In this document: positions 57,389 through 64,000 of the stretch, piece by piece
Layout of the letters: each line of letters opens with the position of its first letter
Position numbering within the stretch: the stretch's first letter is position 1
NCBI GenBank assembly: GCA_964034945.1
Contig: OZ035960.1
Coordinates: 16,711,403 to 16,775,402, forward strand
Origin: Chrysopilus asiliformis
Lineage: Eukaryota > Arthropoda > Insecta > Diptera > Rhagionidae
Direction: 5' to 3'
DNA: 64,000 nt
Notes under the pieces: generated by a model
What the model was told of the DNA's origin: nothing
Database searches by the model: none
Seen by the model: only the letters and a program-made list of their open reading frames with translations
Translations under genes and position numbers: made by a program

Positions 57389-59089
57389 TTACGGTGTTAG
57401 GCCCCTCTAAAGATTAGTGCCATAAATATTTCTTGGATTTTCAAAAAATGTCTTAAATTTTAATTTTTTCAAATTTTTGTAGAGCCTCCAAATTCTTGTT
57501 TTTAATTTAGAGATCCCAATTTTCGGAGGAGGCCTAAGAACTGATGCTCTGTTTGAAAAGTGGTTATGTTTTCAACATCTTTCGAAAGGCGCAAATTTAA
57601 TAACCCCGTTTTTGGACATCCAATATTTGATTTTTTTTTGCCGATATTTACCCCCCCCCCCCCCCCCCCTGCATATCCTTTTGGAGAATTTTTAGGTGAG
57701 TTTGGTTTTGGGTGAGTTTTCCTTCGGTGAGTTTTGCTTTCGGGAACAAATTTTCGGCGATCATTTTTCGGTGAATCGCGCATAAATTTTTAAAAATTTT
57801 ATTTTGGAGTAAGGATTTTAGATATGTGGAATATTGTACGCTTAAATTTTTTAAATAATTACTCGTTTCACCTTGAATTCTTAAATATTAGGTTCAGAAA
57901 ATCCTCAAAAAAAATTTTTTTGAGGATTTTTTTTTGAGGAAAAAAAAATCACAAAATATACATACTTAATAGCATAAGACAGAAAACTGCAAGTGCTACA
58001 AAATAGTTGATTAAAATCAAGAATTAAATCCAATTTAAATTCAAATGCATGGTAAAACATGTAGAACTCCACAACAAATCCCTTCAAAGCAATTGTCCCG
58101 CCCTGAAAGACTTGAATCAGAATATTTTACCTTCTCGATTTAACTTTAAATGCTAAGAAAGGAAAAAAGAACAAAACAAATGAAAATCGGAAAAAAACGA
58201 GGAAATAAAGTGAATTGGAAAACAATTAGAGAAATTTTCCACACCATGCACTGTGTTTACTTTTCTATTTTGATTTTCCGAACAAAACTATATGTAGTGT
58301 TGGATATCACACATCCTATCTCTTACATCTCAATATTCCTTCACCTTTTTTGAAAATTTTTCTTGTTTTGTTTGACTTCAGGTTAAGCTTCATCAGATTC
58401 CATTTCAGTTTGTAATTCAGTGTGTATTCAAAGCTCTTGGCTTTTTTACTGATTCAAAATGCAGCTTGTTGCCGTGTTCTATTACTGCTGTTCCTTTAAT
58501 CCACATTCATAAAATTTCCGCTACTTTTTTTTTAATTCTCCTCACTATAAAATGTATCACATTCATAATTCCCTCAATCGAAAATCACTTTATATATTTG
58601 TATTTTTCAAGTGATCACTTTACGCTACATTTTACTCATGGTTATTTCTTCTGACACGGGAAAAAACACTTTAAACACAGCAATGTCAACTATTATTCAA
58701 CTCATAGCTTTATTTTTCACCACTATATAAGAAAAATCAAGTACTTAATTCAGCCCACTACAGACTAGACAATATATTCGATACAATAATAAAAGAAATA
58801 GAAATAGTAAAAAAACATACAACTGTATATATAAATAAGAATTATTTTACAGATATAGATATTTAGAAAACAGTTCAAGACCAGTACAAATACGAGATAA
58901 GCTCTGCAGCGCACACAGAGCACACTAAAGACAGCAAAGTTAAGAAACGAATTGTTATAAGCGAAATTAAATAAAAAAAAGAACCTTGTGTGAAGACGAA
59001 AAGTTCACTGATAAAACTTGTAAATAAATATATTTTTTTTTTCTTATTGTCGTTGTTGTTGGTTATTTAATCAAAATACACACACCCAA
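57389..59089. other. Non-coding stretch with homopolymer runs
   Basis: C-run of about 18 at 57651-57668; palindrome CCTCAAAAAAAATTTTTTTG at 57905 onward; otherwise AT-rich. A possible acceptor TTTGACTTCAG at 58376 is followed by an open stretch of 30 nt in phase with exon 5, too weak to call. Confidence 0.35.
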
Positions 59090-59954
59090 CAAACAGAGAC
59101 CTCCAATTGATAATAGCGCAGCACTCGTTGTTAAAATATCTACCGCAGCTCGGCTACAAAAAAAACTCGGGTTTTTGGACAACGAACAAAAAAAAACCCT
59201 CCCAATTGAACTGAACTTTGACGAACCGATTTTTACGAAAAACTTTCGGTGAGATCAGTTTCGGAAAAGACGCGCTTCACATCTTCGACAATCAGCCGGG
59301 CAAAAAAAAAAAGTTCAGTGATACGAAATCAAAAATTCTTTGTGACACCGTAATTTTGCACTTGAGATTTTTATCACACACTTTGCAAACCCGGGTCAAC
59401 CGATCGAAAATTGTTTCTTATTTTATTTTTTTTATTCCAATTCTTGGATAAATTTAGGCAAGCAACAGACTTTCGATTCGGATCTTGAACGCTGCTGCAT
59501 TCCAAAAATATTTCGGCGCGACAGACGAGATTCCTTGGAAAATAAAACCGAATCAAAAGTGTAGAAGATTCGCGTGGACACTGAACACTCAATCTAATTT
59601 GCGGAATTTCGAAATTTCCAACACAGATTTCACTCTCTGTATGATTTCCATACAGCAGATGTCTGTAGTGATTTTCCAAACAAAAACAAAAGTAGCTTTT
59701 TATTTCAAAATTCTTTAAAAATTAACCAAACTTCAACAAAGAAAAAAATCACCACTAGATCAAAAAAAATATGCGTGGATCCCGACCGATCCGAGTGACT
59801 TCCGTTTCATTAGCGGATCCACAGAGATAAATCCCGAAGTCTATCTACCCGTATCTTTATCTATCTTGCACGCGGAGGCGTTGAAATCTTTTGGACTAGC
59901 GGCGACTATTTGGAGTACTTCGCGACTAGCATCAACATAGCTAACTAACTGACT
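59090..59954 (-). promoter_or_regulatory. Candidate core promoter (Inr + DPE) and 5' UTR-like stretch
   Basis: On the minus strand TCAGTC (Inr consensus TCAKTY) has its A at 59954, and AGTCG (DPE consensus RGWYV) begins exactly at +28 (59927). A CAGCTG E-box sits just upstream (59963-59968). The following 850 bases are CpG-containing, unique-looking and without a long frame, as expected of a long insect 5' UTR; further TCAGTT motifs occur in them. The nearest minus-strand coding exon seen downstream is the Pde6-like exon A, so this could be its distal promoter, but another gene or a non-LTR element promoter is possible. The motifs are seen directly; the assignment is inferred. Confidence 0.4.
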
Positions 59955-59968
59955 GACTTGGACAGCTG

Positions 59969-61136
59969 TGCCAAAGATACTAATAGAACTTGTGCCTTTG
60001 TGGCCACTGTGCCTTGACGAGTATATCGCATCGCCAACAACGTTGTTCGCCTCGCCTTTACACCGTCAACAGCAATAATGATGAAGAGAGTTCTACGGAC
60101 TATGGACGAATGTCGTCGCTTTTTTTTGTTCTGTTTTGTGTCATTTTGGCCCGATCCAAAACATAAGGAAGGAAAAGCTTTTTCTGAGGGGGGCCGGCCA
60201 CATATAGAGTAGCTACTCAACCAATTTCATAGTATACGATCCTAACGACTGTCGGAGACTACATAACCGTTGATTGAAGCTTAATATAGTCGATTGCGCT
60301 CTTTTATCCGTTTGTCTGTCTGTCTTTCTATCTATTATAGTATGTCTGTCCGTCTAGTTTAAGTCAAACTAAATTCTTTCTAAAAAAAACACGTTGTAGA
60401 ACACCAAAAATCGCCAAAAGTGAACATTGCCATGATAAAATTACAAATGCACTGGCAAAGATAAAATCAAGACGTTTGCCATAGTAGAGACAAGACAATC
60501 TATATTAGTGGCTAGACTACATCGAATCGGATGTAAATATCAGAGAACGATATCACACAAAACATTGTTGGCACCTAAGTAAGTGTTTTGTAAATTTCCA
60601 CACAACACACATGTTTCTGTACAGGTCGAAAAAAATTTTTTTTTATAAGATACCTACTTCAACATATCAAACGATAAGACATAGAGAGTATAATGTTTAC
60701 TTCTCGCGAAGCTTAGCAACATTAACGGAAATTCTCTACATCTAGAGAGGAGAATTTAACTAAACAGAGAAAGCTTTTCACAGTCGAAAAAAAACGCCTG
60801 CGCCAGAAAGCCGGTATTTTATTTGCACCTAATTCACATGGCAGCATTGACAATAAAAAGCTAATAACTCGTTTAATTTTATTATTGTCAACTTGCGATT
60901 TAGTTACGTCTGACTACGTCAAACTAAACAATGAGAATATGAAGTAGCCTTTCTGACGTTGTTTCCACGTTACCGTTACTAGCATAATATATTGACTCCA
61001 TGAAGAAAACACAAACGAAATCATGTTGACCCAGAGTAAGGCTGGGAAATTGTCAATTGTTTATAGTACGAACTTTCAGATTGATTGCTAAATTTAAATA
61101 TCATTAAAGAAAATTTTTTTAAGTTTAAAAATAAAA
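59969..61136. other. Sequence upstream of the candidate promoter
   Basis: 59969-60220 is CpG-containing and may hold promoter-proximal elements. 60239-60360 has TCCTAACGACTGTCGG and a short GTCTGTCTGTCT run resembling decayed repeat ends. No gene is seen. Confidence 0.3.
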
Positions 61137-61754
61137 ACATAACAAAAGCTATAATTGCCAATCTGGCAATTATTGAAAACCCGTATGGTGATATTCGTAT
61201 CAAAATTCGACCAGTTGTACCAAAATTTGAGTAAAACTTTCCAATAAGATTTTTATATCAGTTTTATCAAAATTCCACTATGAAGTCAAACTTTCCAATA
61301 AGATTTTTTAAAATTTGTTCCAATCGGATTTTGATGTATGGGAGTTTTATGTAGAATAATATCCTGAATAACTTTTGTTCTTGAACTTTTTTGATAAGAT
61401 GCACCGTTTTTGAGATATTCGCAAAAATCGATTTCGTTCGTATGGGGGGTACCCCCCCTAATGGTCCATTTTTGCCCATTAACGAACTTAGCCTCGCATT
61501 TTACGAAAAACGAATCTGCGCAAAATTTCAAGTCTCTAGCTCAATCCGTGCGCCTGTAATCCGCGCCACAGACAGACAGACAGACAGACGGACAGACAGA
61601 CAGACAGACAGACGGACGGACATGCAAAAATTAAATATTTTTATCATTCTAAACACACTGGTGTAATTCATTTTTGTGTGTGATGACGGGATCTTGGCGT
61701 TACAAACGGTAAGGCAAAGTTAATATACCCTTTGGTTTCACCATACGGGTATAA
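61137..61754 (-). mobile_element. HINE-like element, copy D
   Basis: Perfect hairpin at 61151-61173, subterminal repeats ACCCGTATGGTGA and TCACCATACGGGT, GTCY array of only about 56 bp (61566-61621), and a 60-bp internal partial duplication near 61210-61300 (CCAATAAGATTTTT twice). Confidence 0.78.
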
Positions 61755-61914
61755 CCATCTGTTTAAGATCATAGATTTTCAAAACACCCGCGAACAAACG
61801 TCAAAAGTAGAAAGTTTTCCACTTTGTTTCGTTGTTCTCGATTTTTTGAAGAAAATATCAATTGTGATCAACACAAAACTTTCCACTGCAATATTTAGTT
61901 TCGCAAAAAATATG

Positions 61915-62325
61915 TAAAAATAATATTTCCTTCATATACCTCGAGAACCGTTAAAGATACGTAAAAATCGTTAAAGGAAAAAATGCGGGAAATTTTATTT
62001 TCTTTGAATACGAAATTTCCGAGAAATTTTCAAAAAACTGTATTTTTTTTTAAATTTTATGGGTGGTATCTTTTATAGCTAACGTTACTTTTCCAAAAGT
62101 TGATAGAAAACTACGATTTTCGTAAAACTCATTTAAAAAATTTCAAGTCGCTAGCTCAACGCATTCTCGAGTTATTTAAGATACGTAAAATGGATAGACC
62201 AACAAGCAGATGCACGGACACCTTCATAATTCTGCCTGTTTCGTACTGATTAGTAAGTTTCTATCAGCCCCCTTTCTCGAGACCGTCTCCCTCTGAATAC
62301 AATACTTTTCCTCTATATAAAAAAA
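61915..62325 (-). repeat. Family-2 (HINE relative), copy 3, minus orientation
   Basis: Read on the minus strand: GAGGAAAAGTATTGTATTCA, GAGACGGTCTCGAGAAAGG, CAACGCGTTGAG-like and AACCGTTAGAGATACGTAAA-like phrases shared with 40735-41380 and 53930-54490. Confidence 0.6.
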
Positions 62326-64000
62326 AATTAAAAACTTTTTTTTTTGTTTTTTTTTTTTTTTTTTTTTTTTTTTTGAAAAAAAAGATCTTGCTGCTTTTGG
62401 GCGGGTACGAAATTTATTTTGAAGACATCTTTTGTGATTCCCCGCAACATTTTTTTTACCCCCAACGGAATGGGGAAGATATATGCGTTTGAAGTGAAAA
62501 TTTGTTTGTCGTTTGTTTGTTCGTTTGTTCGTCCTTTCATCATAACTTTTGACCTACCGAACAGACTTTGGTCCCGTTTTTGGCATTCGACTGGATTTCA
62601 CCCATTATTTAAAACCACTTCTCCTGATATCTTTTGATTCACTGAACCGATTTAAATCTCGTTTGCACGATTCGATTAGAAATTATAAAGTCAAATCTCT
62701 TTAAAAAGAGTAAAAAAATAATTAGGATTTTTGAAAACTACCGACTAAAAAAGCCGAGTAAAATCATACAAGAAAATATTCAAGGAATATATTTTTGCAT
62801 GTATGATCGAGGGATTTCTCCCTTCTTGAGAGATCTTGCGACCAAAAAGGGAAAAAAGGTTCTTTCACCTTTTCGTGGGATTTTTTACTACAAATCCGAA
62901 TCTGGATTTTACAAGCAAAAGATAATTTCTCTTTAATATCGTTTTTCTACAAAAGTTTCATTTCTCGAGAAATACTTTAAAGACAAAGGCTTCGTAGAAA
63001 CAAAGAGTATGTATGACCGAGACAGTAAATAGGCAGGTGCAAAAGGTTCAGTTTTATATGGTTCGCAAATACCACTAGAAAATATACTTAAAATTTTTAC
63101 TAATAAGAAAGCGATTACATGGGTAGTTAACAAAATGTCAAAATCTGTTGTAGTAGGTACATATATTTTCCTCATACAATTTTTTTTTTGAAGAAAAAAA
63201 AAGCTTTTTGAAAACTTTTCGAAAACTATGCACTTTTGAAGTGTAACCAAATTTAAAATAAATAAAATGTTTTACATTTTTTGCGTTAACGGATCTTGTG
63301 TAATTTAAAAAAAATGTTTTTTTTTACATACATATTTTTTCCGAAACTTTAAATATTCAACTGATGTCTCAAGTTGTTTCGCATAAAAATCATTGAACTT
63401 TCATAACCGTAATCACATTAGAAATTAGAGGTTTCCAACCCCGATAAAAAAAAACCTCTTGTATGTGGAACAATAAAAATGATTATTTTCACATTTCACA
63501 GCACAACATCGAAATAATCACATTCTATTCAGATTTGATCGAAAGTTTTATGTATCGAGATTTATTTATGCTGAATGATTACATTCCGTTAATCTAACAA
63601 TTTTAAATGCCCGTAATGTTATACGCGTGAACGAAATTCTTTCTAAACAGCGAAAATTTTATGATTGCCCATGACAGCTGGTTTTTCTTCTTTGTCAAGC
63701 TGTGAGTATTTCGGATTTTTTTGTGATTTTTTTTTTGCTCTGTTCAATGCTAGAAACAAAAACGGTACGGGAGAAGAATGATTTTTAAAAATTTTCCACT
63801 TGCATGGGCATATTGTGAAACTGAACGCGTACACCTCGCGACAATCTATATAGAAGTCGATATCCCGGCGGGTTTCGCATTCGCTTATACTGTATAGCAT
63901 ATGAACAAAAACATCTTATTTAACTCCGTGATAACCACATTTCACCTATGCATATTTACCTCGTGCCAAACCGGCTCAATTTTTACCTTTTGAACAAAAG
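62326..64000. other. Non-coding stretch with a long T-run
   Basis: T-run at 62337-62374. 63180-63380 is a short family-2-like fragment (AAAACTTTTCGAAAACTATG). At 63902-63780 on the minus strand a CpG-rich open stretch reads ECETRRDIDFYIDCREVYAF, protein-like but without identified splice partners. Confidence 0.35.

Overview
This is a 64 kb piece of AT-rich animal nuclear DNA. It is almost certainly from an insect and most likely a dipteran, an inference from two things. Conserved exons closely resemble the fly PDE5/6-type cGMP phosphodiesterase, and there are dispersed elements carrying (GTCY)n microsatellites like the mini-me/DINE/HINE elements known from Diptera. There are no operons, tRNA or rRNA genes, or prokaryotic features. 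Most long open frames are random, or come from tetranucleotide arrays and transposon debris.

Host genes. (1) Minus strand, 5.3-7.8 kb: four consecutive exons with matching splice sites and phases encode the N-terminal part of a PDE5/6-family cGMP phosphodiesterase (Drosophila Pde6-like). They include the RKIS phosphorylation-type site and the start of the first GAF domain. The rest of GAF-A, GAF-B and the catalytic domain would lie below position 1. A minus-strand core promoter (Inr plus DPE at the exact spacing) at 59.95 kb, followed by a UTR-like stretch, could be its distal start site, which would make 7.8-59 kb a giant first intron (inference). (2) Plus strand, 38.6-52.1 kb: five small exons, one of only 28 nt, join in a consistent phase into an N-terminal fragment of about 117 residues that I cannot assign to a family. 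It lies on the opposite strand inside the presumed Pde6 intron.

Mobile DNA. The rest is densely packed, often nested, small elements. There are four Helentron-type non-autonomous elements (HINE-like) with subterminal inverted repeats, a terminal hairpin and a GTCY array of 56-504 bp; a more degenerate relative is present in four or five pieces. A third family ends in a (CTAACAGA)n array. There is a hAT MITE with a perfect 8-bp target duplication, piggyBac-type TTAA elements, PIF/Harbinger-type MITEs, two pogo/Tigger-type elements with transposase relics, and an internally deleted mariner-like element. Several foldback MITEs and inverted copies of a retroposon tail complete the set. The clearest nest is at 31.06-32.93 kb, where three elements sit one inside another.

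Layout: 0-5.1 kb transposon cluster; 5.3-7.8 kb Pde6-like exons; 8-30 kb intron-like DNA with MITEs, HINEs and retroposon tails; 30.5-30.9 kb CpG-rich promoter-like patch; 31-37 kb nested and foldback elements; 38.6-52.1 kb small plus-strand exons among MITEs; 53.9-58 kb further MITEs and hairpins; 59.1-60 kb candidate promoter and 5' UTR; 61-64 kb HINE and relatives.
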